Assembly: GCA_900556795.1 (NCBI GenBank)
Contig: USQD01000124.1
Location: 1-6,335, forward strand
Direction of reading: 5' to 3'
From: an uncultured Prevotella sp.
GTDB taxonomy: Bacteria; Bacteroidota; Bacteroidia; Bacteroidales; Bacteroidaceae
DNA length: 6,335 bases
Shown: piece by piece, positions 1 to 6,064 of the stretch
Layout of the letters: each line of letters opens with the position of its first letter
Position numbering within the stretch: the stretch's first letter is position 1
Position numbers and translations under genes: made by a program
Notes under the pieces: model-generated
Seen by the model: only the letters and a program-made list of their open reading frames with translations
What the model was told of the DNA's origin: nothing
Database searches by the model: none

Positions 1-105
1 ACATTTTTTTTTAACTTTTATAGAAAAAAGAGGGAAAGGAAAGAGGGTCAAGCGTTTATTTATGCTAAAAATATGCACTTTCGTGCGATATTGACAAGAA
101 AAGTA

Positions 106-116
106 TTAACTTTGCA
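106..116 (+). promoter_or_regulatory. Bacteroidetes-type -7 promoter element for the flippase-like gene
   Basis: TTAACTTTGCA contains the Bacteroidetes -7 consensus TAnnTTTG at 107-114. The same extended form (TTA, two variable bases, TTTGCA) occurs before the corA leader and the DUF349 leader. A TTGACA-like stretch at 91-96 is closer than expected for a -33 element, so the upstream box is uncertain. The element ends only 8 bases before the ATG at 124, which implies a transcript with almost no 5' leader. Confidence 0.6.
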
Positions 117-123
117 TTTAATT

Positions 124-1128
124 ATGGATATAAAGAAGATAGCAAACAACATTTGGAAGGTGGGGCTATCGCTCGTACTGGGCGGTGCCATCCTTTATTG
201 GATGTATCGGGGTTTCGACTTCAAGCAGGTGGAGGACGTGGTGCTCCACAAGATGAGCTGGACCTGGATGCTGCTGTCGTTCCCCTTTGGCATTACAGCG
301 CAGCTGTTCAGGGGATGGAGATGGAAACAGTCATTGGAGCCGCTGGACGAGAAGGCACGCACGCACGTTAGCGTGAACTCCATCTTTCTATCATACGCAC
401 TGAGTCTCGTCATTCCGAGATCGGGCGAATTCGCTCGATGTGCCGTACTGAAACGATACGACGGCGTATCCTTCCCCAAAGCTCTGGGAACGGTGGTTAC
501 GGAGCGAGCCATTGACTCGCTGCTGGTGCTCATCATCACCGGAATGGTGTTTCTGATGCAGATACCGGTATTTCTGAACTTCTTTGACAAGACGGGTACC
601 AGCATGGACAGCATCCTGGGGCGATTCACCGCCACAGGCTATTTCGTAACGACAGTCTGCGGCATCGCCGTACTCATCTTGCTGCACTTCCTGCTGAAGA
701 AGCTCTCTATATATAATAAGGTGAAAGCTACACTGAGCGGACTGTGGCAGGGTATCATTTCGCTGAAAGGCGTGAAGAACGTGCCGCTCTACATCGCCCT
801 TACGCTGGGCATCTGGCTGAGTTATTTCTTCCACTACTACCTCACATTCCAGTGCTTCGATGCGACATCGCATCTCAGTCTGATGTGCGGACTGGTAACC
901 TTCATCGTGGGCAGCATCGCAGTCATCGTTCCAACTCCCAACGGAGCAGGTCCCTGGCATTTTGCCGTGAAGACGATGCTCATCCTCTACGGCATTCAGC
1001 AGACCGATGCCCTCTTCTTTGTGCTCATCGTTCATTCGGTGCAGACACTGCTCGTTATCCTTCTAGGCATCTACGCCTGGATAGCCCTGGCGTTTACGAA
1101 GAAGCTAAAAGTGAAGAATGAAGAGTGA
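124..1128 (+). CDS. LPG-synthase-TM / UPF0104 family membrane protein (flippase-like)
   Basis: Polytopic inner-membrane protein of 334 residues with about seven to eight hydrophobic segments (near residues 12-28, 46-63, 131-150, 173-191, 222-240, 252-272, 293-324). Two blocks resemble the lysylphosphatidylglycerol-synthase transmembrane family (PF03706): PRSGEFAR at 98-105 followed by ERAID at 127-131, and the glycine-rich PTPNGAGPWH at 270-279. There is no soluble aminoacyl-transferase domain as in full-length MprF, so the usual name is 'flippase-like domain protein'. The substrate, probably a lipid, cannot be read from the sequence. An in-frame ATG at 73 would add 17 residues, but it lies upstream of the promoter-like element at 106-116, so I prefer the ATG at 124. 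The last residues (VKNEE) are encoded by a tandem heptamer repeat and may not be ancestral. No terminator separates the gene from pepD 69 bases downstream. Confidence 0.85.
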   Translation: MDIKKIANNIWKVGLSLVLGGAILYWMYRGFDFKQVEDVVLHKMSWTWMLLSFPFGITAQLFRGWRWKQSLEPLDEKARTHVSVNSIFLSYALSLVIPRSGEFARCAVLKRYDGVSFPKALGTVVTERAIDSLLVLIITGMVFLMQIPVFLNFFDKTGTSMDSILGRFTATGYFVTTVCGIAVLILLHFLLKKLSIYNKVKATLSGLWQGIISLKGVKNVPLYIALTLGIWLSYFFHYYLTFQCFDATSHLSLMCGLVTFIVGSIAVIVPTPNGAGPWHFAVKTMLILYGIQQTDALFFVLIVHSVQTLLVILLGIYAWIALAFTKKLKVKNEE

Positions 1129-1131
1129 AGA
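1111..1131 (+). repeat. Tandem heptamer repeat at the 3' end of the flippase-like gene
   Basis: Three back-to-back purine-rich heptamers, GTGAAGA, ATGAAGA and GTGAAGA, run across the end of the preceding gene. Its TGA stop at 1126-1128 lies in the third unit. The first two units and the start of the third supply the C-terminal VKNEE. From memory, GTGAAGA-type strings recur between genes in Prevotella and Bacteroides genomes. That recurrence cannot be tested in this window. Confidence 0.6.
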
Positions 1132-1197
1132 ATTCTCTTGCCTTTCGGGCATATACCCAATCAAACATGAAACATTAACATTTTAAATAAAAATATT

Positions 1198-2661
1198 ATG
1201 GCTGACATTAAGAATCTGAGTCCAGTTGAAATCTGGCGTAACTTCGACAAGTTAACACAAGTTCCACGTCCATCAGGACATTTGGAGAAAATTCAGGCTT
1301 ATTTGCTCGACTGGGCAAAGGAAGCTGGCGTAGAGGCATTCCAGGATGCAGCGGGCAACATCGTGATGCGCAAACCAGCCACTCCAGGCATGGAGAACCG
1401 CAAGGGCGTTATCCTTCAGGCTCACATGGACATGGTTCCTCAAAAGGCACCAGAAAGCAATCACGACTTTGAAAACGACCCTATCGAAACCATCATTGAT
1501 GGCGACTGGGTTCGCGCTAATCATACTACCCTCGGAAGCGATGACGGTCTCGGCGTGGCTACCATCATGGCTGTCATGGAAGCTAAGGACTTGCAGCACG
1601 GTCCGGTAGAGGGTCTTATCACCGCAGACGAGGAGACTGGCATGTTTGGTGCCAACGGTCTTCCTGAAGGCGAACTGAACGGTGACATTCTCCTGAACCT
1701 TGACACAGAGGTTTGGGGCGAGTTCGTCATCGGCAGCGCTGGCGGTATCGACATCACAGCAACACTCGACTATCAGGAGGTAGAGACTGACAAGGACGAC
1801 GCAGCCGTGAAGGTTACCCTGAAAGGTTTGAAGGGCGGTCACTCAGGCATCGAGATCAACGAGGGCAGAGCCAACGCCAACAAGTGCATGGTTCGCTTCG
1901 TACGTGAGGCTATCTCAGAACTTGATGCCCGTCTGGCTTCATGGCAGGGCGGCAACATGCGCAATGCCATCCCATTCCAGGCAGAGGTAGTACTGACCTT
2001 GCCAAAGGAGAACGTAGAAGCATTGAACGACATGGTAGCCGACTGGAAGGACGAGTTCATCGACGAGTTCCAGGGCATCGAGGTAGCAGAGAACATCGAG
2101 TTCTTCACAGAGAACATAGAGACTCCAGCCAAGGAGGTTCCACAGGAGATTCAGGACAACCTGGTAGATGCCATCTATGCATGTCACGACGGCGTACTGC
2201 GCATGGCTCCATCTATGCCAGGCATCGTAGAAACCTCTTCTAACCTCGCCATCATCGAGATTGGCGGCGGCAAGGCAGCCATCAAGATTCTGGCTCGCTC
2301 CAGCCACGAGTACTACAAGATGTATCTTGCTACCATGATGGAGAGTTGCTTCAACATGGCAGGCATGAAGGTGGAATTCAGCGGTGCATACGGCGGCTGG
2401 AACCCTAATCCAAAGAGCGACATTCTGGAGCACGTATTGAAGGTTTACAAGGAACAGAACGGCAAGGACGGCGTAGTTCAGGCTGTTCACGCAGGCTTGG
2501 AGTGCTCTATCATCCTGGGCAAGTATCCTCACCTCGACGTGGTTTCATTCGGTCCTACATTGCTCAGCCCTCATACAGCCAACGAACGCTGCCAGATTAG
2601 CTGCGTGGCTCCTTTCTGGAACATGATGAAGCAGCTGCTGGCTGAAATTCCAGCAAAATAA
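1198..2661 (+). CDS. pepD: Aminoacyl-histidine dipeptidase (peptidase D, M20C family)
   Basis: Cytosolic di-zinc aminopeptidase of 487 residues that cleaves Xaa-His and other dipeptides, feeding amino acids from peptide uptake into metabolism. Nearly all M20 landmarks are visible: metal ligand His76 and Asp78 in AHMDMV, the bridging Asp115 in GSDDGLG, catalytic base Glu145 and ligand Glu146 in TADEETG, ligand Asp169 in NLDTE, and the C-terminal ligand His459 in SPHTANERC. The GGHSG segment near residue 214 belongs to the lid/dimerisation domain inserted in the catalytic fold. Length and motif spacing match E. coli PepD (485 residues by recall). There is no signal peptide. The ATG follows an A/T-rich stretch typical of Bacteroidetes initiation. 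I see no clear promoter in the 69-base upstream gap, so read-through from the membrane-protein gene is possible. A strong terminator follows the stop. Confidence 0.96.
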   Translation: MADIKNLSPVEIWRNFDKLTQVPRPSGHLEKIQAYLLDWAKEAGVEAFQDAAGNIVMRKPATPGMENRKGVILQAHMDMVPQKAPESNHDFENDPIETIIDGDWVRANHTTLGSDDGLGVATIMAVMEAKDLQHGPVEGLITADEETGMFGANGLPEGELNGDILLNLDTEVWGEFVIGSAGGIDITATLDYQEVETDKDDAAVKVTLKGLKGGHSGIEINEGRANANKCMVRFVREAISELDARLASWQGGNMRNAIPFQAEVVLTLPKENVEALNDMVADWKDEFIDEFQGIEVAENIEFFTENIETPAKEVPQEIQDNLVDAIYACHDGVLRMAPSMPGIVETSSNLAIIEIGGGKAAIKILARSSHEYYKMYLATMMESCFNMAGMKVEFSGAYGGWNPNPKSDILEHVLKVYKEQNGKDGVVQAVHAGLECSIILGKYPHLDVVSFGPTLLSPHTANERCQISCVAPFWNMMKQLLAEIPAK

Positions 2662-2693
2662 GCAAGCAGAAAATTACAAAAAGATTAAAAAAG

Positions 2694-2724
2694 AAAGCCG
2701 GGAAAGAAATTTCTCGGCTTTTTT
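2694..2724 (+). terminator. Intrinsic terminator after pepD
   Basis: Arms 2694-2705 and 2710-2721 form a 12-bp stem with one G-T pair around a GAAA loop. The T run at 2719-2724 follows directly. It lies 32 bases after the pepD stop and ends the upstream transcription unit. Confidence 0.93.
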
Positions 2725-2747
2725 GTCCCTTTTCTCAATTAAAATCA

Positions 2748-2758
2748 TTACCTTTGCA
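2748..2758 (+). promoter_or_regulatory. -7 promoter element for the corA transcript
   Basis: TTACCTTTGCA includes TAnnTTTG at 2749-2756. A TTTG at 2722-2725, inside the T run of the pepD terminator, is a possible -33 box with about 23 bases between the elements. Initiation near 2762 would give a leader of roughly 210 bases before corA. Confidence 0.65.
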
Positions 2759-2761
2759 GGC

Positions 2762-2974
2762 GATTTCGCGAGGCTTGTCATACCGTAGCAATATACGATA
2801 CAATGACCTTGCACAAGTTTCAATTAATTATTAACAAAAATGGACGATTATCACGCGGAGAATTTCAATAATCAGTAAGGCGTGGAGATTCAGCAACCAT
2901 AAAGATCGCACCAAGGCGATTCCTCAGGCTAATCTCCATACCCAAACCTTTTATTTTGTGGAGAATAGCAAACA
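2762..2974 (+). promoter_or_regulatory. Long structured 5' leader of corA
   Basis: This is most of the 313-base gap between pepD and corA. Two nested inverted-repeat systems are visible. The first pairs GTCAT 2777-2781 with ATGAC 2803-2807, enclosing CGTA 2784-2787 with TACG 2794-2797. The second pairs TGGAGATT 2883-2890 with AATCTCCA 2931-2938, enclosing ATCGC 2905-2909 with GCGAT 2916-2920. Between them lies a 12-codon ORF (2840-2878). I do not recognise a known riboswitch class. Leader-peptide and RNA control of Mg2+ transporters is known in enterobacteria (corL before corA, mgtL before mgtA), but a similar mechanism here is inference. The structures were found by eye and not energy-scored. 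Confidence 0.4.
2840..2878 (+). CDS. Candidate 12-codon leader ORF upstream of corA
   Basis: ATG at 2840 follows an A/T-rich stretch like those before the annotated genes. It reads MDDYHAENFNNQ and stops at TAA 2876-2878. It lies about 80 bases after the predicted transcription start and 96 bases before corA. No homologue is recognised. It could be a regulatory leader peptide, the N-terminal part of a small gene continuing in the +1 frame (see 2877-2978), or chance. Confidence 0.3.
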   Translation: MDDYHAENFNNQ

Positions 2975-2978
2975 ATGA
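2877..2978 (+). other. Open +1 frame running into the corA start codon
   Basis: One base out of phase with the 12-codon ORF, this frame is open from 2835 to TGA 2976-2978, which overlaps the corA ATG (2975) as ATGA. From 2877 it reads KAWRFSNHKDRTKAIPQA, then NLHTQTFYFVENSKQ: 33 residues with mixed, protein-like composition. It has no ATG of its own. Skipping the T at 2876 would join it to the 12-codon ORF as a 45-residue product. It may be a small gene broken by a one-base change, a frameshifted leader peptide, or a non-coding stretch that happens to be open. The product is not recognised. Confidence 0.25.
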
Positions 2979-3901
2979 AGACTTTTTGGAATATAGACAA
3001 GAAACTGACTGTGCTCAACGAGTGGCAGCCAAACTGCTGGATACAAGTAACATGTCCAACCGACGAAGACCAGCGCCTGCTGGAAGAAGAATTCAAGATT
3101 CCTGATTATTTCCTCTCGGACATCAGCGATACTGACGAGCGTGCCCGCTACGAATATGACGACGGCTGGATGCTCATTATCCTACGTATCCCTTACGTAA
3201 AGGAAATCAGAAGCCGTACGCCGTATACCACCGTGCCACTGGGCATCATCCATAAGCGCGATGTAACCATCACCGTGTGCTACTACGAAACCAACATGAT
3301 GATAGACTTCGTAAGCTATCAGCAGAAGCGCAACGAGGGATTCACAGACTATGTAGACATGATCTTCCGTCTCTTTCTCTCCTCTGCCGTATGGTATCTG
3401 AAACGATTGAAACAAATCAACTCGCTCATCGAGAAAGCCAAGCGCAATCTTGACCACGGGGTGAACAACGAGAGCCTGATAGGACTCAGCCGCCTACAAG
3501 ACTCCCTGACCTACTTCAATACCTCTATCCGAGGCAACGAGAACCTGCTGTCGAAACTGAAGTTCAAACTGCAGGTGGACGAGCTGGATGCCGACCTGAT
3601 AGAGGACGTCAACATCGAGATGACACAGGCGAGAGAGACGACAAGCATCTATTCCGACATTCTGGAATCGACGATGGACACCTATTCGAGCATTATCAAC
3701 AACAACATGAACACCACGATGCGTACCCTGACCAGTATCAGTATCGTCATGATGTTACCAACGCTAATCTCCTCTCTCTTCGGTATGAACCTGATTAACG
3801 GAATGGAGGAAAGTTCTTACGGATTTGCCTTCGCTTTGGTTCTCTCTTTCGTAGTATCAGGCCTCTCCTGGGGCTTCCTAAGATATAAGCGACTGTTATA
3901 A
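2975..3901 (+). CDS. corA: CorA-family divalent cation (Mg2+/Co2+) transporter
   Basis: Inner-membrane channel protein of 308 residues, expected to act as a homopentamer. The N-terminal cytosolic alpha/beta domain occupies roughly residues 1-135. Long charged helices around 140-250 form the stalk. Two C-terminal transmembrane helices lie near 252-272 and 283-301, and a basic RYKRLL tail follows. The family-defining GMN selectivity motif is at 270-272 at the end of the first membrane helix. The loop after it reads LINGMEES instead of the classical MPEL, so the subclass and exact ion (Mg, Co, Ni or Zn) are not settled. The gene is monocistronic: its own promoter and long leader lie upstream, and an intrinsic terminator starts 6 bases after the stop. 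The ATG overlaps the stop of an upstream open frame (ATGA), which could couple translation. Confidence 0.92.
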   Translation: MKTFWNIDKKLTVLNEWQPNCWIQVTCPTDEDQRLLEEEFKIPDYFLSDISDTDERARYEYDDGWMLIILRIPYVKEIRSRTPYTTVPLGIIHKRDVTITVCYYETNMMIDFVSYQQKRNEGFTDYVDMIFRLFLSSAVWYLKRLKQINSLIEKAKRNLDHGVNNESLIGLSRLQDSLTYFNTSIRGNENLLSKLKFKLQVDELDADLIEDVNIEMTQARETTSIYSDILESTMDTYSSIINNNMNTTMRTLTSISIVMMLPTLISSLFGMNLINGMEESSYGFAFALVLSFVVSGLSWGFLRYKRLL

Positions 3902-3907
3902 AAATAT

Positions 3908-3945
3908 AAAAAATCGAATGTCTTACAAAGATATTCGATTTTTTT
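3908..3945 (+). terminator. Intrinsic terminator after corA
   Basis: A 17-base arm at 3908-3924 pairs with 3928-3944, with one G-T pair, around a 3-base loop (ACA). The T run covers 3939-3945. The matching A run on the left arm would give a U tract on the opposite strand too, but no - strand gene nearby needs it. Confidence 0.93.
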
Positions 3946-3947
3946 AT

Positions 3948-3958
3948 TTAAGTTTGCA
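3948..3958 (+). promoter_or_regulatory. -7 promoter element for the DUF349 gene
   Basis: TTAAGTTTGCA contains TAnnTTTG at 3949-3956 and starts 3 bases after the corA terminator T run. I see no clear -33 TTG at the expected distance. Initiation just downstream would leave about 85 bases of leader, containing a 25-codon ORF. Confidence 0.55.
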
Positions 3959-3975
3959 AATTATTAATAATAACA

Positions 3976-4053
3976 ATGTGTGGCCGAATCGCTTTTTCAA
4001 GAAACGACTACCGGCAAAGAAACTCGAATCATAAACTAAACAAAGTGAAATGA
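3976..4053 (+). CDS. Candidate 25-codon leader ORF overlapping the DUF349 gene start
   Basis: ATG at 3976 follows an A/T-rich run with the usual Bacteroidetes look. The peptide begins MCGRIAFSRN and is strongly basic toward its end. Its TGA stop at 4051-4053 overlaps the ATG at 4050, giving ATGATG with a one-frame offset. This could couple translation of the downstream gene to the short ORF. MCGR resembles the start of HMCES/YedK proteins (catalytic Cys2), but the rest is far too short to be one. No homologue is recognised, and chance is possible. Confidence 0.3.
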   Translation: MCGRIAFSRNDYRQRNSNHKLNKVK

Positions 4054-5813
4054 TGGACTCTCTAGAAAACGCTCTGCTGCAGCAGGGCACCATGGAAGAA
4101 CCTGCCAAGAAGATATATTCTTCCAAGCAGGAAGTACTCGAAAGAGTAAAAGAAATCGCACGTAGTGCAGAAGCTCCAGTGAAAGAAGAGCTTGATCTAT
4201 TAAAGACAGTTTTCTACAAGTTGCACCTGGCAGAAAGAGATGCTCAGATGAAAGAGTATCTCGCTAAAGGTGGCGACCCGGAAAAATATGTACTTCTTCC
4301 AGATGACACTGAAGAAGCCTTTAAGGCAGAAATGCAGGTTATCAAGGAAAAAAGAGCTAAGATCTTCCTAGCACAAGAAGAAGAAAAGCAGGAAAATCTG
4401 GCTAAGAAACTTGAGATTATCGAAAAGATCAAGGCTATGACCACTTCTCCTGAAGAGGTTAACAAATCATACCAGGACTTCAAGGCGCTGCAGCAGGAGT
4501 GGAAGGATATCAAGGCCATCCCTGCCGACAAGGCTAACGAGGTATGGAAGAACTACCAGCTCTACGTGGAGCAGTTCTACGACCTGCTGAAGCTCAACAA
4601 CGAAGCACGCGAGTATGACTTCAAGAAGAATCTTGAAGCCAAAACCAAGCTGTGCGAAGCTGCAGAGAAACTGGCAGAAGAGAACGATGTCATCTCTGCC
4701 TTCCATCAGTTGCAGGATCTTCATCAGCAATATCGCGAAATTGGTCCTGTAGCCAAAGAACTGAGAGAGGAAATTTGGGCTCGCTTCAAGGCAGCCAGCA
4801 CCATCATCAACAAGAAGCACCAGCAGCACTTCGAGGATCTGAGAGCCAAGGAGGAGAAAAACCTTGCTGACAAGACCGCACTTTGCGAAAAGGTTGAGGC
4901 CATCAACCAGACTGAGTACAAGCAGGCTTCTGACTGGGAGAACGCTACCAAGGAAGTGATTGGATTGCAGAACGAATGGAAGAAGATCGGTTTTGCTCCA
5001 CAGAAGATGAACGTGAAGATCTTTGAGCGTTTCCGCATTGCCAACGATACTTTCTTCAGCAACAAGGCAGAATTCTTCAAGGGACTGAAGGATCAGTATG
5101 CCAGCAACATTGCCAAGAAGCAGGAGCTCGTGAACAAGGCTAAGGCCCTGGCAGACAGCACCGAATGGAAGAAGACCGGTGACAAGCTCATCTCACTGCA
5201 GAAGGAATGGAAGAAGACCGGCATCGTGCCTCGCAAACAGGGCGATATATTGTGGAAAGAATTCCTGACCGCCTGCAACAAGTTCTTCGATGCACGCAAT
5301 AAGCAGAATGCCGGCACACGCAGCGAGGAGCATACCAATCTGGAGAAGAAGCGCGCCATCATCGCACAGCTCAAGGAGCTCCTGGAGAATGCTGGCGAAG
5401 GCTTCCAAAAGAAAGTGCAGGAGCTGACCGCACAGTATAATGCCGTAGGTCATGTTCCGTTCAAGGAGAAAGACAAGCTGTATGAGGAATACCACAACGT
5501 ATTGAACAAGGTATACAAGGAGTTGCACATCAGCAACGGCAAGCGCCACCTCAACAACTTCAAGAACAACCTGAAGAATGTTGCCGAACAGGGTGTCAAC
5601 GCCTTGGACAACGAACGTGGCAAACTGTTGCGCCGCTACGACCAGCTGAGAAACGAGATTACCACCTATGAGAACAACCTCGGCTTCCTCAATGCTGCCA
5701 GCAAGAAGGGTAACAGCCTCGTAGAGGAAATGAACCGCAAGGTAGAAAAGCTCAAGGCAGACCTCGAAATCATCAAGCAGAAGATCAAGGCTATAGATGC
5801 TGAGAACAAATAA
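4050..5813 (+). CDS. DUF349 protein with five repeats and a C-terminal coiled coil
   Basis: Cytosolic protein of 587 residues, rich in Lys and Glu and almost entirely helical, with no signal peptide or membrane segment. Five DUF349 (PF03993) units can be aligned by eye on a core of the form L-x-x-(E/Q)-(W/Y), a short turn often ending in Pro or Ala, then a second aromatic about 16-18 residues after the first. They start at Leu147, Leu224, Leu306, Leu383 and Leu459, so the spacing is 76-82 residues. The first core aromatic is Trp in units 1, 3 and 4 and Tyr in units 2 and 5. An N-terminal helical region (1-130) precedes the repeats. Residues about 515-587 form a predicted coiled coil. The molecular function of DUF349 is unknown to me. 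A tandem ATG at 4053 is an alternative start one codon later. The gene has its own promoter-like element and terminator. Confidence 0.88.
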   Translation: MMDSLENALLQQGTMEEPAKKIYSSKQEVLERVKEIARSAEAPVKEELDLLKTVFYKLHLAERDAQMKEYLAKGGDPEKYVLLPDDTEEAFKAEMQVIKEKRAKIFLAQEEEKQENLAKKLEIIEKIKAMTTSPEEVNKSYQDFKALQQEWKDIKAIPADKANEVWKNYQLYVEQFYDLLKLNNEAREYDFKKNLEAKTKLCEAAEKLAEENDVISAFHQLQDLHQQYREIGPVAKELREEIWARFKAASTIINKKHQQHFEDLRAKEEKNLADKTALCEKVEAINQTEYKQASDWENATKEVIGLQNEWKKIGFAPQKMNVKIFERFRIANDTFFSNKAEFFKGLKDQYASNIAKKQELVNKAKALADSTEWKKTGDKLISLQKEWKKTGIVPRKQGDILWKEFLTACNKFFDARNKQNAGTRSEEHTNLEKKRAIIAQLKELLENAGEGFQKKVQELTAQYNAVGHVPFKEKDKLYEEYHNVLNKVYKELHISNGKRHLNNFKNNLKNVAEQGVNALDNERGKLLRRYDQLRNEITTYENNLGFLNAASKKGNSLVEEMNRKVEKLKADLEIIKQKIKAIDAENK

Positions 5814-5839
5814 GAAAGATAAGAAAAAACAAGAGAATA

Positions 5840-5876
5840 AAGACTCAGGGCGTTTTGCTCTGGGTCTTATTTTTTA
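5840..5876 (+). terminator. Intrinsic terminator after the DUF349 gene
   Basis: Arms 5840-5851 and 5857-5868 make a 12-bp stem with two G-T pairs around a GTTTT loop. A T-rich tail follows to 5875. It starts 27 bases after the stop codon. Confidence 0.93.
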
Positions 5877-5982
5877 TTCATGTTTGACAAGTACATAACA
5901 CACCCTGAAAGGGACAGCCAAAAATACGGAACGGAAAACAAAGGGCAAAAGCTTGAGAATACCCACCAAAAATAGAGGCACC

Positions 5983-6020
5983 GTTTCAATGTTTCAATCC
6001 CCCTGCGACATACGAGGGAT
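5983..6020. repeat. Tandem octamer plus small inverted repeat between two terminators
   Basis: GTTTCAAT occurs twice in a row (5983-5990, 5991-5998), directly followed by an imperfect hairpin in which ATCCC 5997-6001 pairs with GGGAT 6016-6020. Read on the - strand, it ends in GGATTGAAAC, which is reminiscent of the 3' end of some CRISPR repeats, but only one copy is present. The rest of 5877-6025 holds no gene or clear signal. Confidence 0.35.
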
Positions 6021-6025
6021 ACAAA

Positions 6026-6058
6026 CAAAAAAAGCATCTTCCATTTCTGAAAGATGCT
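6026..6058 (-). terminator. Intrinsic terminator of the tRNA-Gln unit
   Basis: On the - strand, the arm at 6058-6051 (AGCATCTT) pairs with 6040-6033 (AAGATGCT) around a 10-base loop and is followed by a U tract (A run at 6027-6033 on the + strand). It lies 6 bases beyond the 3' end of the second tRNA. Confidence 0.88.
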
Positions 6059-6064
6059 AACCAG

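Noticed and set aside
391..1035. 214-codon ORF on the - strand
   Set aside because: It lies wholly opposite the membrane-protein gene and its translation is low-complexity, rich in His/Gln/Glu with no recognisable motif. It is a shadow of the + strand gene.
1138..1152. Hairpin TGCC/GGCA after the flippase-like gene as a terminator
   Set aside because: The stem is only 4 bp and there is no T run after it.
1939..2532. 197-codon ORF on the - strand inside pepD (and a similar one at 1273-1842)
   Set aside because: Both are antisense to a fully conserved PepD sequence, have no promoter or start context and show no family resemblance.
2762..2974. Known riboswitch (for example Mg2+ M-box) before corA
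   Set aside because: I could not match the conserved core of any riboswitch class I know. Only generic inverted repeats are visible.
3976..4050. HMCES/YedK gene fragment suggested by MCGR
   Set aside because: Only the first four residues agree. The remaining 21 residues do not follow the family, and no further part is found nearby.
5983..6020. CRISPR array
   Set aside because: Only one repeat-like unit is present, with no regularly spaced copies, no spacers and no cas genes in the window.
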